Shown here: positions 36,955 to 58,136 of the stretch, in pieces | Layout of the letters: every line of letters starts with the position of its first letter | Position numbering within the stretch: the first letter of the stretch is position 1 | Assembly: GCF_947507565.1 (NCBI RefSeq) | Contig: NC_089189.1 | Location: forward strand, 558,001 to 622,000 | From: Oscarella lobularis | Taxonomy: Eukaryota > Porifera > Homoscleromorpha > Homosclerophorida > Oscarellidae | Direction of reading: 5' to 3' | DNA length: 64,000 nt | Made by a program: the position numbers and the translations under genes | The notes under the pieces: model-generated | Told to the model about the DNA's origin: nothing | Databases searched by the model: none | Seen by the model: only the letters and a program-made list of their open reading frames with translations

Positions 36955-39330
36955 TTGGCATTCTCGCGAGATGGCATACAGAGAGTAAATGAATTTTTTG
37001 TCAGCTTCTCTGCTTGAAACTTTGCACACGTTAAAGATCATTTTGGGCCTTTGGGCCATGAAACCGAAGTAGACAACGCTGACATTCTCGCCATACATAG
37101 ATGATGGCGCATAGGCCGCGACACCTTCTAAAAACTGCAATCAACAATCAACTCTTTCGTCTTGGAACAGCAGAGCCCCCCCGAGCGATGGTAGCATTGA
37201 TCATTTAATCAGAATGTAGCTGATGTTCTGTATTTTTTTAGATACCAGTTCATGCGGGGATTGACGTGGACTCGGAAGACGCGTGTGAACGAAGAGAAAA
37301 TGAAGCTGTGCTGTTAGTGTAGCTATATGAATCTCGTCGTTTTTATAGTTTTCGTTTGCATGCTTTTTCGTAGTGTAGGCGCACAATGCACGCGCGCGAG
37401 CAGGACTCCGTAGCGCCGCGCGCTCTCGGAGCCCTGCCTCTCGATGCAGATAGTGGCGCGCGCTTTCTCGCAACGCTCCGGCTTGCGACAACGTGCGTTA
37501 CTGTCTGCATCGAACGCCCAGATACAGTTAGAGCCGCTATGCAAAAATTTTTATTGAAAAGATCCCTGATATATATGCAAATAAAAGCAAAAAATATCTA
37601 TTATCGTATACAGTCTTCTTCACGCGGGGAGGAAGGGAGTCATGCTCCCCCTCCCCGCGTTGCTCGTCTCCCCCAAAAGGAGGAGACGAGCTCGACTCAC
37701 CTCCCTCCCAATAAGGAGAGAGGCAAGTCCGGCGCTCCATTGTCCTCGGCGTCTTCTTCGGCGCTCCTTGTCCTCTTCTCAACTCACTCCCATTGAGGAG
37801 AGTGAGTCGGGACCTAACTTCCCCCCAGGTCCAAGGGGTGTGACATACTCCCATGTCATCCAGGGCCGACTTTCACCCAAGCGGCAAGGGGGAGAGCGCA
37901 TTAGACGAGTTAACCTCCAGCTCCCAAGGAGGTGGGATCACCCATTCATCCCGCAGGTTGAGGCCTTCAGTATACCCCTTTAAGGCCCAAAGGGGGTACC
38001 CTCGCCACCGGGGCACGGGGGGAGTCATTAACCCAAGACCCGGGAGGACCGCGATTTTGCCCACAGCGTCTTGCCCAAGTGGGGGATGGTAGTTATCACT
38101 CATACCACCAAGAGTAGGGCCGCTCTATCGCCCCGGCAGAGGTGCGGCCGCTTTTCGCTCTTGGCCCGGAGGGATGGCTGCGTCTGCCTCGTCGGATTGG
38201 GGGAACGACTACGCGACAAAACAATTGATAATGAGGAAAGAAAATGAAGTACCTTGACCATAGATATATTATATATATCTATGCCTTGACATGACTGGAA
38301 TGTGGCGATCGATAGCACGTGCTTTGCTTTTTTTCTGTACTGTAGGCCTCTGGCTTTCGTTGGTAACAAAAATCCGGTAGCAGGAGGATTGGTGAAGAGT
38401 AGGAGTTGCTTATAAGCGACGAGAGAAGAGCGGAGAGCGCGCCGGGGAGAGCACAAGCTGTGGACGACTGCTTTGCACGAGCGCTTCTAGGAAACGAAGA
38501 AAGAATGTCAATGAAAGCGATCGCGAGTGCGTGCAGTGTGAGATTGCTTACCGGCGAGAGGATGCAGATCGCGCGGAAAGCGTGGAGGAAAGGGGCGGGG
38601 TCGGTTGCGTTGCGTTCGAGCGCTCCGTTTCGTGTTTGCACGCTGAAACGAAACTGCTTCAATGAAAAAACGCCTAAAGTCGGTGCTGTGGTGCTTACCG
38701 ATTAGCTCAGTTGCCGTTTTCACTACTTTCGGCTCGGGGCGCCCATTCGAAGCGCTTTTCTCAGCTCTAGGAAGCTCAATGATGGTTTTCCGCAATCCCC
38801 CGACGGACAGACAGCTTAAGCCTCTCTCTTCTCCGCGTCAGAGCGAAGGCCAAGGGACAAACGGGCCGTGAATTTGCGTGAAACGGGCTCTTGCATACAC
38901 GCATGCGTTTTCAAGGAGCCGGAAGCCGAACGGGACAGCGCGTGCATGGACCGTTGCTCGGCTTCAGCCTCTCGTGCTTCCTTCCTAAAAAATAAACCAA
39001 TGTAAATTGTGGTCGCTTAGAATAGAATACAAAGCTAAGTCAATAAAGTAACGACATTGATCATAGAGCTCAAGTGACTGAAAGCAGCATCTTGTCTATT
39101 TTTATACACTACTCTTTGGGTAAGAGATTGGGGCGGGCTGTAGTGTGACTAAGCAGGGCTGCTCTGTATGACCAGATATAGAAAAACGCACTCTACGAAC
39201 GCTTCTTTTAGCTTGAAGTATATATATGTAGCGGCAGAGATTATAAATTCACAACAAAAAATACGTAAAAAATAAGAATAACTTTTTAAAAAGGTAACAC
39301 AAACACAAAATAAACCGCTGTTAATTAAAC

Positions 39331-39927
39331 TCATACGTCCTTCCACCTAAACCGTGCGGGCAAGTTAGCGGCCTGCTGCATGGACTGCTTCTCGGCCTGC
39401 AGCGCGGCCTGAGCCTGTACAGCCTTCAAAATGTCGCAGCTTGTAACCATTTCTTTGAGTTTTTTAGATTCGTCGAGAGCGATCTTGTACTTGGTAATAT
39501 TAAAGCTGCTCAAATCCTTCGAATCGGGAAGCCAATACTCGTTGTTTTGATACGAGACCAAGAGATTTTCTTCTTCGAACTTGATGCTGTTCCAAAAGTA
39601 CTTGGCGATTTGACAATCCGCCGATGAATCGTTAATAGGGCACGCTTGTAGGGAGCCGTTCGAATCGAGTCCCAGGTGAAATTTGTGGCGCTTCAATAGA
39701 AAAGTACCCTTAGGCCCGGTGCACGCGCGAAAGCCGCAGAAGGCGTGATCAGACGAATTTTTATAGACGAGCTCTCCCGTCTTCTCGACGCCGAGACACA
39801 AGGTCTCGTTCTCGTTTTCTCCCCGCACGAGAAGAAGAATTCTTGTGTGAGATCGGAAGTAATTGACGCAGGCGTAGACGCCGGTCAATTGGAGGACGAG
39901 GCAAAAGAGGAAAAACGTAGAAGTCAT
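39331..39927 (-). CDS. Secreted beta-trefoil-like (FGF/IL-1-like) protein
   Basis: A single exon encodes 198 aa. The start at 39927 gives signal peptide MTSTFFLFCLVLQLTGVYA; the upstream in-frame Met (39960) would precede it with charged residues. Two segments have the FGF-like trefoil strand pattern: TLCLGVEKTGELVYK and KFHLGLDSNGSLQACP, separated by about the right distance, with a following strand-rich stretch (YFWNSIKFEEENLLVSYQNNEYW). Six cysteines in the core could pair. The last 50 residues form a charged Ala/Gln/Lys-rich helix (QAQAALQAEKQSMQQAA). It lacks introns, unlike the trefoil-like gene at 34844, and faces it across 3.6 kb. The trefoil assignment is inferred from pattern only; receptor and role are unknown. 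Confidence 0.75.
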   Translation of the reverse strand: MTSTFFLFCLVLQLTGVYACVNYFRSHTRILLLVRGENENETLCLGVEKTGELVYKNSSDHAFCGFRACTGPKGTFLLKRHKFHLGLDSNGSLQACPINDSSADCQIAKYFWNSIKFEEENLLVSYQNNEYWLPDSKDLSSFNITKYKIALDESKKLKEMVTSCDILKAVQAQAALQAEKQSMQQAANLPARFRWKDV

Positions 39928-41402
39928 ATCGTCGCCGCGCTCTATGTAGCTCTCACTCAAAAGTTTCGCTTTGATTTGGAGTCAGCACGTTTCGCCTCGT
40001 CTTTTATAGGTTTCAAGTTGGAGTGGTGACGTGGCGGAACTAGGTTACGATTACGTCAGGAACGGCCGCGGGAGGGAGACGGCGAAAGGAAATGAAGATA
40101 ATGAGAAGCAACCGGGATAGGATGCGAAGGAGTTCCTTCGGTGTTTATATTGGATCGTCGGAATAACTAAGGGAAGCGAGCGAAAACGAGAGAACGACAT
40201 ATCCGAGCGTGAAAATAGCTCGCTGGATGTCCGACCGCGAAAGCCGCAGCGCCCGGCAAGCCACTCGATCTGGGGCTACGCGAACACGTTTCACGCTATA
40301 CGAATTTGGATTCGGAGTTGACAATGCTCTGTTGTGTATTTCTTTGAGGAGGTGTATTTTCTTTTGGAAAGGGTTGAGGTTCACGGGGAAACCTGAGGTC
40401 AGTTACCGTTTATGAATAAATTCAATGGGAAATAGCTGCTTCATGACGCGCAGCGTGTAATTAATTGATAGGGGGAAGAGACGGGGTGGCGGGAGAGTAA
40501 AGTAATAGTAGAGAAAATTTTCGTAGGAAAATTAAGTTCCAGAGTCCCACACGGGTCCCACACGGGCACATCGTGACTAGCAACGTGGGTTCGACGATAC
40601 GGTAGTCCCCTCGCATAAGAACTACACTCTATCTATTGTTTAGAAATGTGGAATATCGAGTTTCTACGCTGTGACCGTGGTATCAAGGTACAGATACTGA
40701 TACGAGGAACGTGCGTCTAGTACGAACTGTGGAATCTACCAAGACTACGAGTTCTAAGGCGCGACACTATTACTGTAGTCTAAGTTGTCTTAGGTCACCG
40801 TTTAGTCTCAGAAGGCTTCCGCATAGCAAGTCCTTCTGCTATCTATTAGGCGAATGAATGCAGCTAAGTATACTATCGGTAACGGAGAAGTGACGTTGGG
40901 AGGACTTGTACGACTACGAGACGATCGAGGGGCCCCCGCTCCTTTCTTACGCAAGCGAGCCGGTGATCGAAGCCGTGACGGACTCTTTAAAAGACTCCTT
41001 TCGTGTCTCTCTTCAGGTTATGCTGCTGTCGTCGACGCGTCTAGCTTCGAGAAAAGACATTTCGTCGCGGGCGAGCATCTTCTTGCGCATGCGAAGCGCA
41101 AAAGAGGGAAATAATATCGGTTGATTATTATTTGGTCACTCGCAGTCCTATCTTCGGCGATATCTAGTACGTGGTAAGGAGCTAGAAAAAATCGTTCATC
41201 TAAAATTTCGGACCGTGACGTCATAATTAATTAATTTGCACAACGACTTTTTCGTCCTTTTTTCTTACAGTACATGACTTAACGTGCAGCAGAAACAGCA
41301 CAAAACAGCTAAAACAGTCGCCAAAAGTCGTCTCGAACTCATTCATCACGACAAGAACGCGCAGTCAAATAGGACAAAAAAACCCCCCCGGGAAGATGGC
41401 GT
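39928..41402. other. Intergenic region between trefoil-like gene and SAFB
   Basis: It holds the trefoil gene promoter, a short direct repeat of GTCCCACACGGG near 40545-40566, and a 72-codon plus-strand ORF (40906-41124) with a possible internal splice acceptor but no recognisable domain. No gene is called. Confidence 0.45.
40001..40009 (-). promoter_or_regulatory. TATA box of the minus-strand trefoil-like gene
   Basis: The minus strand reads CTATAAAAG, about 75 bases upstream of the start codon at 39927, which fits transcription starting near 39975. Confidence 0.65.
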
Positions 41403-44400
41403 TTACTTCCTAAACGCGCCGCCGCCGCCGCCGCCGCCGCGCGAAAACGACGACGAAGACGACGACGAATACTGTCCACCCCTACGACCCCGCTGAAAGT
41501 CGTCGATCAGAGCGGGATTCATATGCGACATCACCAACGGCGGACCCCCGAGATCCGCGGAACCCCCGCCGTAGCGCATGGACCCTCGCATACCTTGCGC
41601 GGAGGAGGAGGAAGACGAGGAAAGACCATAGGCGGCACCACCGCCACCACCGCCGCCGCCCGCAGACGGCAGCGGCGGTGGCCTCATGGCTCCGTGCTGA
41701 TACGAAGAAGGGACCATCGAGGACGAGGAAGAAGAACCTACGCCCCCATCTAAACCCGATTTCTGCCTATGGTGATAACGAGACGACGTTGAGGACGAAG
41801 ACATGGGAGCCGGTGGTCCTTCCATATCCGCCCCAGCCCTTCGTCTTCCTCCGACGCGCTCGCGTTCATCTCGGCTGGAGCGCTTATCGAATTGAGCGCC
41901 GGATCCCTGCAACGCCTGGAGCGCCGCCATCGCTTCGGGATCCGTGTTGAGACCTCGCGCGGCGCTCGCGAGCCGATTCAGAGTCTCTAAGTCCAGACCA
42001 GTGCTTCCGCTTCGTTTTCCCGTCGTCGTCGACGACGACGACGCTCCGCCGCCGCGTTGAGCGATGCGATGCAATAGTTGACTTTGACTTCGTAGTAACT
42101 CCATCATCTCCAATCCATCGCCGTCGCTTTGACGACGTCGACGCGCATCTCTCGACGACGACGACGGCGGCGAACGACTTCGTCGTCTCGACATTTCCTC
42201 CTCGCGTCGACCTTGTTGTTGCCGATGACGCAGTCGATTCGGAGGCGACGTCGACGGCGGCGGCGGCGGAGACCACGCCCCTCGCGTAGCGACGCGCTTC
42301 GGTTCCGGTTCCGGCGACGGCGGAAGACGACGTCGACGCGGATTGACGTCAAACGGATATCTTTCTCTGTGGTGATATTGAGGTGGCGGCGGACCGCGCG
42401 GCGGCGGCGGCGGACTGTGACGTCGCTGATTAGGAAAACGAGATCCGCCGCCGCCGCCGCCTCGACCGCGATAACGATCATAAACGGGACGATTTGAATA
42501 GGGGGAACGAGATCGAGATCTTTGCTGCTGTCGCGACGGCGGCGTCGATAGGCGTCTCGTGAAACGAGGACCGCGCGGAGGCGGCGGCGAGGGAGAGGCG
42601 CGCTTCTGCGGCGGCGGTGGCGGCGGCGGGGGCTTGGGTTTCGCGTAGTGGCGTCGTTGAACGGGAGGTGATCGTTGGTGGTGATAAACGGATCGTTTCG
42701 GCGCTGAAGTCGGGGGAGTTTAGGAGAGCGGTACGCGTACGCGTGTTCTGACCTTCGGGTTTTTTGCGTTCGGCCGCCGCCGGCGGCGGCGGCGGCGGCG
42801 TTTTCTGTCGCGAGCGCGACGAGATCGACGACTGGCTTTTCGCGGCGGTCGATTCCTTCGCTTGCGATGCGACAGGCTTTTTCATCTTGTCCAGTTTCAC
42901 CTACAAGATCGACAACGACATTTAATAATAGAAGTTTCGTTGAAGCATATAATACCCATGTATTATCAGAGGGGGATCCTCTAACCTTTGGAGAGGGTAG
43001 CTACTATCTGTATGTACTTGGGAGAGGGGATTATATTCTACTGACCTTCTCAACGAGAAGTATTCTCCCGTGTAATTCCGATCGGTGTATGTGCTGTATG
43101 CAACTCGTCGCCTGCTCTTCCGTCTGCATCGTAATGTAGCCAAAGTGCTTCTCCCTCTGCTTAGGACTGGCGACGATCTTCGCCGAGACGACCTTGAGAT
43201 TGCGAAGGAGACTTTCCACGAGCTACTTACACGATATCTAGTTCGTCTATTTACCGTTCCGTATTTGCTGAAAACGGTTTTCAAATCGTTGGCTCGCGTC
43301 ATCGTCGTAATGTTCTTCACCCAGAGGGAACAGCCCACGTTCTCCTTCCGAAACATGGGCCCTATTCGTTCGCCGCCTTTCCTAGCAAAACGCAGAACGC
43401 CATCACCAAGGGCCCACGCTAGCAGCTCCCCCACCACACAATACTAATTAATTATTTAATTATTTGTTCTCTCGTGGATCCATCGTGTGTGCGCGAGACT
43501 CGGACACCGTGGTCGAGGAACCAGCAGTTACTATGTCGTATGACGAACCTGGGCTCGTTTTTCACCGTTGAAATTTTATCCTTTTTCTTTTCATTATTGC
43601 TATCAACAGCTGAAGAAGGAGGAGGAGGAGGAGGAGAAGGAGGAGGAGGAGGAGAAGGAGACTTCTTAGAAGGAGGATCATCAGTCTTTTCCGACGTCAC
43701 TTCCACGGACGACGTAACCTCCCCCTTTTTTTCTTTCGACTCGTTCGACGTCGTGACTCTCAACGTCTTCGTTGCCACGGTTTCAGTCTCTTGATGATGC
43801 ATCTCTTCGTCGAAATCGAGCTGATTCATCTCGTTCAATTCCTCTTCGATAGCGCTACTGCTTGGATCCACACCGCCGCCGCCCTCATTATTATCGATCG
43901 ACGCCGCTGCTTCAGGCGGCGTAACATCGTCGTCGTCATCATCATCATCATTCTCTTCCTATATTCAAGAGAAGTCCGGGGGGAAAAGAGGATCGCACCT
44001 CGTCATATATCCGGCACAAACACAGTCGGCCAATATAACTATTTTAATTACTTTGATTTCATTTTCCACGTCCGAGGATCTATTACTATCGGCGGCGGGC
44101 CGCGATTGCGTATCTAATTGGCCGCCGTCGCTTCCGCTTGTCGTTTCGTCTTCGGTTGCCGTGGCAACGGTGGCGGTGGTAGCGGCAGCGGTCGCGACCT
44201 GAATACGAAACATCCGCCTCTTTTGCATATTCGATCCAATGACGTCACACTTTTTCGGACTCGTCCACGAAAGGGGGCCCCCCCGCCGAACCCGAACTTT
44301 CGTTCGCCTGTATACGTTCGAAAACGAAATTTCTTACCGTATCGTCGTCCTTTTCCGTCTTCTCTCGACCTGAAAGCGTTCGATATCGACGCGAGTTCGG

Positions 44401-44695
44401 GGGGCCACGTGATCGCGTGTACCGTCTAAATAAGGGCTCTTGCGCTTGATTCGAGGCTTCGACGCCTTCGTCGACGTCGCTTCGTCGATCGAAATCGATC
44501 CTTCGTCGACCAAAGCCTAGTATTTCGTTTACACGAGGAAAGATCGAGGGGAAGGGAGGGGCGTGCCTTGGCCAATCGGGCGACGAGAGCCGGTTTCGTG
44601 CCCGTTTTGTCCAAGTTGCGATTGCCGAGCGCCTCTCGAAGGTCGACGACGCGATAGTCGCCGAGTTTCTTGCCTTCAAGCACCACAGACTCCAT
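41403..44695 (-). CDS. SAFB: SAFB/SLTM-like scaffold attachment factor (SAP + RRM)
   Basis: Multi-exon, minus strand. Exon 1 (44567-44695) starts MESVVLEGKKLGDYRVVDLR and is a SAP DNA-binding motif (EALGNRNLDKTGTKPALVARL). It joins exon 2 (44423-44516; ALVDEGS...) through a 50-bp intron with a GC donor; the continuation matches the LKKAI-E-DEG context of SAFB proteins. An acidic exon with poly-Asp/Glu and a Pro-rich stretch follows (about 43440-43960), then an RRM (RNP2 LWVKNI, RNP1 KHFGYITM, SELHGRILLVEKV), Ser/Lys- and Arg-rich segments, and a Gly/Ser/Arg-rich tail ending GGGGGGGAFRK. This order is the SAFB architecture: nuclear matrix attachment and RNA binding in transcription and splicing control. 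The middle exons are interpreted from family similarity; small ones between 42100 and 43050 are unresolved. Confidence 0.82.
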
Positions 44696-44778
44696 TTGTA
44701 GTTCGACGCATGCGTCAAGCAATAAAATAAGACGATACACATAACATAAGATTTTCTGACGTCATAACTAGTTAACGA

Positions 44779-45924
44779 TCAGTCGAATTGAGGAAAATAC
44801 GACTCGAGCGTACCTCGTCGACGGATATCGCACGTCCAGCAGTGAAACCCGCCTCCGAACGAATTCGCGTGCGGCATGTCGACTAAAATCGATTGAATGC
44901 CCAAAGAGGCGAGGCATTTCTGCAAAGGGACCTCGTTTCGTCCGACGATCGCTCTCCTCTCGTCGAGCATGAGGATGTTCATCGAGAGCCATTTCGACGA
45001 CATCCAAAGCGGATGTTCGTCGGATAGAACGGACGGCGGCGGTTTGACGACTTTCCAACCGGCCTTATAGAACATATCGATTTCGTGGCACGGCCTATCG
45101 GGATTCGACAGGACGACGCCGGGCCCGACGGCGAGAAACGTCGCGTCGATGTGCATGGGATTGGGATCGCGAAACGAGAGCGCGTGCACGCGATACCGCT
45201 CGCCGAGATGACGCCGCATCCACTCGATTCCAAACCGATTGGTCACCTGGCTGCGCTGAACGAAGATATCGCGACCGCAGCGCATGAAATCGGCGGCGTC
45301 GAACGCGGGCTCGTACTCGGTCGTGACGAACGAACCCCGGGCGGCCAATCGATGCCGATCGCTAACCGATTCAATAGGATAATCGAGATCGTAGAGTTCG
45401 TTCGACATCGTCGGCTTGGGAGCGGTCGTCCAACGAGCGCCGCGTCCAAAATAATCCTTGATGAGCGAACGATAGGCACGATATTCGAAGAAGCGACTTC
45501 GCCACGCCATCGGCGCTTCGATGATCTCGTCGCCGACGACGATCATGAAATCGCGCGGCATCGCCGCGTACATGCCCGACGATTTGAAGTCGGGCGTTTC
45601 GTAGACGAAACTCCAATCGACGACGTCGGGTCGACGAACGACGACGCCTTCGCTCGCGAGTACGGCGCAGAAGTTCTCGACTTCGATTCGCGCTCTGTCG
45701 ACGAATTCGCGCGGGAACGATTGGCCGCCGCTTTTCGCGTACATGGGCCAATACCGTTCGGACGTGTTCGCTTTCACTTCGACCGTGAACGGCGGAACGC
45801 ACGCGTTGTCGACGCGACCGACGACGATTTCTTCGAGGGGATCCCATTCGTTGTGACTGCACACGGCGGCGGGCGCCGCCGTTGCCGCCGTCGTCGCGCA
45901 AAGTCGTCTCAGTCCCGAACGCAA
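44779..45924 (-). CDS. GATM: Glycine amidinotransferase, mitochondrial (AGAT)
   Basis: An intact single-exon gene of 381 aa. AGAT moves the amidino group from arginine to glycine, giving guanidinoacetate (the creatine precursor) and ornithine, in the mitochondrial intermembrane space. The match runs along the whole length: [16 protein letters not shown] near the N terminus, [17 protein letters not shown] (the active-site Asp is in FDAADF), NPMHIDATF (active-site His) and [17 protein letters not shown], whose first cysteine (residue 362) corresponds to the catalytic Cys of the human enzyme. The short Ala/Arg-rich N terminus could be a transit peptide; the protein is about 40 residues shorter than human GATM, mostly there. 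Absence of introns is unusual in this window. It lies 83 bp from the SAFB start on the same strand. Confidence 0.95.
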   Translation of the reverse strand: MRSGLRRLCATTAATAAPAAVCSHNEWDPLEEIVVGRVDNACVPPFTVEVKANTSERYWPMYAKSGGQSFPREFVDRARIEVENFCAVLASEGVVVRRPDVVDWSFVYETPDFKSSGMYAAMPRDFMIVVGDEIIEAPMAWRSRFFEYRAYRSLIKDYFGRGARWTTAPKPTMSNELYDLDYPIESVSDRHRLAARGSFVTTEYEPAFDAADFMRCGRDIFVQRSQVTNRFGIEWMRRHLGERYRVHALSFRDPNPMHIDATFLAVGPGVVLSNPDRPCHEIDMFYKAGWKVVKPPPSVLSDEHPLWMSSKWLSMNILMLDERRAIVGRNEVPLQKCLASLGIQSILVDMPHANSFGGGFHCWTCDIRRRGTLESYFPQFD

Positions 45925-46415
45925 TTTCTAAATCGAGACATCGACTTTTAGTACACGCGTAAACGGAACTAAAAGCTGCGGGGAAAAAACGAGGGGCGCG
46001 TCCTATCAAACGTATGACGTCACAATGGTTGCCTAACTACGCGGTCGGCCTGCACTTTTGTACGTCAATTCCCTAACGGAAATGAATGCAAAGGGTTTCG
46101 AAAGTAACAACGAAAAAAGGCCGCGCGAATGCGGGACCGGGTCGGTCACGAGTATACAGGAAAAAAGAAAAAAAAAACGATTTTTTCCTAAATCTTACAA
46201 CGTACCAGCATAGTCCAGCGACCGTTCAAAATTCAGCCCAGCGCGAGTAAAGACGGTTTCTCGATGAAGGAGAGAACAGCAGCTTCACAGAAAACGGACA
46301 AAAAAAAGATATCCGGGGAAAGACTCCAAGAGAACAACGCAGACGTAATATTATTTAATTAAATGATTAATGATACAGTTGGCATTCTGCACCGTATAAT
46401 AATTCTTACCAGACA
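45925..46415. other. Intergenic region, GATM promoter side
   Basis: This 491-bp stretch lies between the GATM start and the SMU1 stop, both on the minus strand. It is A-rich around 46155-46185. No ORF or clear TATA box is seen. Confidence 0.5.
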
Positions 46416-51957
<5,542 letters not shown>

Positions 51958-52072
51958 GACGCGTTTTGGAGGCGAATCGAAGCGCTAGAACTCGTACTTA
52001 CTCGGTGCTTTCGACTTCTAACGCCGCCATGCTTTTGCACCGTGGCCCGCGCGCTAGGTGAGACAGGAAGCG
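51958..52072. promoter_or_regulatory. Bidirectional promoter region, SMU1 / LRR gene
   Basis: Only 115 bp separate the divergent start codons of SMU1 (minus) and the LRR gene (plus), so both promoters and 5' UTRs must share it. No TATA box is seen, consistent with housekeeping promoters. Confidence 0.65.
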
Positions 52073-52695
52073 ATGAAGCGAGTGTCACTCGCCTATCGAG
52101 ACTTGTCCGAAATCCCGCGCGACTTTTGCGACAATCACGGCGCGGACGTCGAAGAACTGGACCTCAGCTACAATCGCATCAGGTCGAAAAAATCTCCGCA
52201 GAAGAGAAACGTCTCATTATCTATCCCTCCCCCCGTGCAGCGATTTGCGTCCGCTGAGCGCGCTCACTCGTCTCAACACGCTCGTGCTCGACAAAAACGA
52301 TTTGACGGCGCACGTCCTATTGCCGTCGATGCCCGCACTCCACACGCTCTGGGTCAATCACAATCAAATCGAGAATCTGAGCCTATTCGTCGAAACGATC
52401 GCCGCCAACTGTCCCAATTTGCGCTTTCTCTCGATGATGAACAACGCCGCGGCGCCGAGCTACTTCAACAAGGGAAGCGTGCAAGATTACAATGATTATA
52501 GGTGAGACACTGAAACGTCATGAAGGTATTTCTATTGATTCTATTAGGTTTTACGTCATCAGTCGTCTTCCCGATTTGGAAGTGCTCGATGACGTGATCA
52601 TATCGGCTGACGAGCGGGACGAAGCGAAGCGGATATACGGAAAACGTCGAGTCGCTTCGCGTGCCGGACCCGGCGAATTGAACGCGAGGAGGTGA
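52073..52695 (+). CDS. Small leucine-rich repeat protein, LRMDA-like
   Basis: Exons 52073-52182, 52241-52501 and 52548-52695 encode 172 aa. It starts MKRVSLAYRDLSEIPRDF and has about four leucine-rich repeats: VEELDLSYNRI, LTRLNTLVLDKNDL, MPALHTLWVNHNQI and CPNLRFLSMMNN. A cap, DYNDYRFYVISRLPDLEVLD, follows, then a charged tail (SADERDEAKRIYGKRR). The Y-R-x-Y-V-x-x-x-L-P-x-L-x-x-L-D cap is shared by U2A'-type and LRMDA (C10orf11)-type LRR proteins; length and tail fit the LRMDA group better, but orthology is not certain. An in-frame GTG at 52058 extends the frame upstream; the ATG at 52073 is preferred. AATAAA lies at 52779-52784, 84 bases beyond the stop. Confidence 0.8.
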
Positions 52696-52778
52696 ACAAA
52701 GGTAACGAATTCTGAAAAAGAGGAGAAAACAGACACCAAAAGGGGGGATTTTTCTATAGAAACTCTAGCAATGTGAAG

Positions 52779-52784
52779 AATAAA
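52779..52784 (+). promoter_or_regulatory. Polyadenylation signal AATAAA for the LRR gene
   Basis: A canonical hexamer 84 bases after the LRR stop codon and before the convergent end of USP8 at 52874. Confidence 0.55.
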
Positions 52785-52873
52785 GACGTTTTTGCTATAC
52801 TACTTTACACATGATTTCGCGCTTTTTTTTTTCTATGAATGTACCTCTCTTCGTATATTTTTCTCAGCTCCTT

Positions 52874-57846
<4,973 letters not shown>

Positions 57847-57877
57847 CTTCGGATGTGTGTTGTACGGGACGCCAGTC

Positions 57878-57903
57878 CTAGAGCCCTATAAATAGGGCTC
57901 TAG
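57878..57903. promoter_or_regulatory. 26-bp palindrome with TATA-like core upstream of USP8
   Basis: CTAGAGCCCTA and TAGGGCTCTAG form perfect 11-bp arms around TAAA. The centre reads CTATAAATAG on the plus strand and CTATTTATAG on the minus strand. It lies 32 bases upstream of the USP8 start codon and within the 290-bp gap to the next gene. Confidence 0.6.
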
Positions 57904-58136
57904 TCGTGACCGTTCATGACGTCATTCGCGTCCTGGCACAGTGAGGTACATAGATGAAAAGATACGTCACCCATCAGCTGATTGCTATAGAGTACCCGTT
58001 CTATTAAGTCATAGATAAATTGATATGCAACACAGATAAGACACAGCACAACAAAAAAAATCACAAACAAAACCACGCGCGTCAGCAGCATCTGCACCGC
58101 TTGTTCTTAGCGCCTATACGGCTTTCGTTAAACATT

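Larger units (their letters stand above)
35749..39330. other. 3.6-kb gene-poor region with simple repeats
   Basis: No gene is supported. Contents: the AATAAA at 35877-35882 of the preceding gene; an ACGC-rich simple stretch (about 35792-35820); a perfect palindrome at 36364-36385; a run of 24 G (36931-36954); a GC-rich segment about 37360-37530; short foldbacks in 37655-37810 (e.g. GCTCGTCTCC paired with GGAGACGAGC); and a CCC/GGG-rich block 37630-38110 that resembles a mobile-element untranslated region. ORFs of 60-130 codons on both strands have arginine/serine-biased compositions without domains. Confidence 0.45.

Noticed and set aside
37873-38103. Possible mobile-element ORF on the minus strand
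   Set aside because: 76 codons without reverse transcriptase, transposase or integrase motifs, and no terminal repeats found.
38690-38765. tRNA-like stretch with TTAGCTCAGTTG followed by ATTCGAAGC
   Set aside because: It has A-box and B-box resemblance only; I could not form an acceptor stem or anticodon arm.
40906-41124. 72-codon plus-strand ORF (YDYETIEGPPLLSYASEP...)
   Set aside because: Composition is plausible and a possible CTTCAG acceptor lies inside, but no start codon, partner exon or domain could be found.
57900-58097. Minus-strand ORF with a hydrophobic segment (VVLFVIFFVVLCLICVAY), as a C-terminal membrane anchor of the acidic gene
   Set aside because: The acidic gene has an in-phase stop at 58137-58139, and the only candidate acceptor (GGTGCAG) lacks a pyrimidine tract. 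It remains possible as an alternative last exon.
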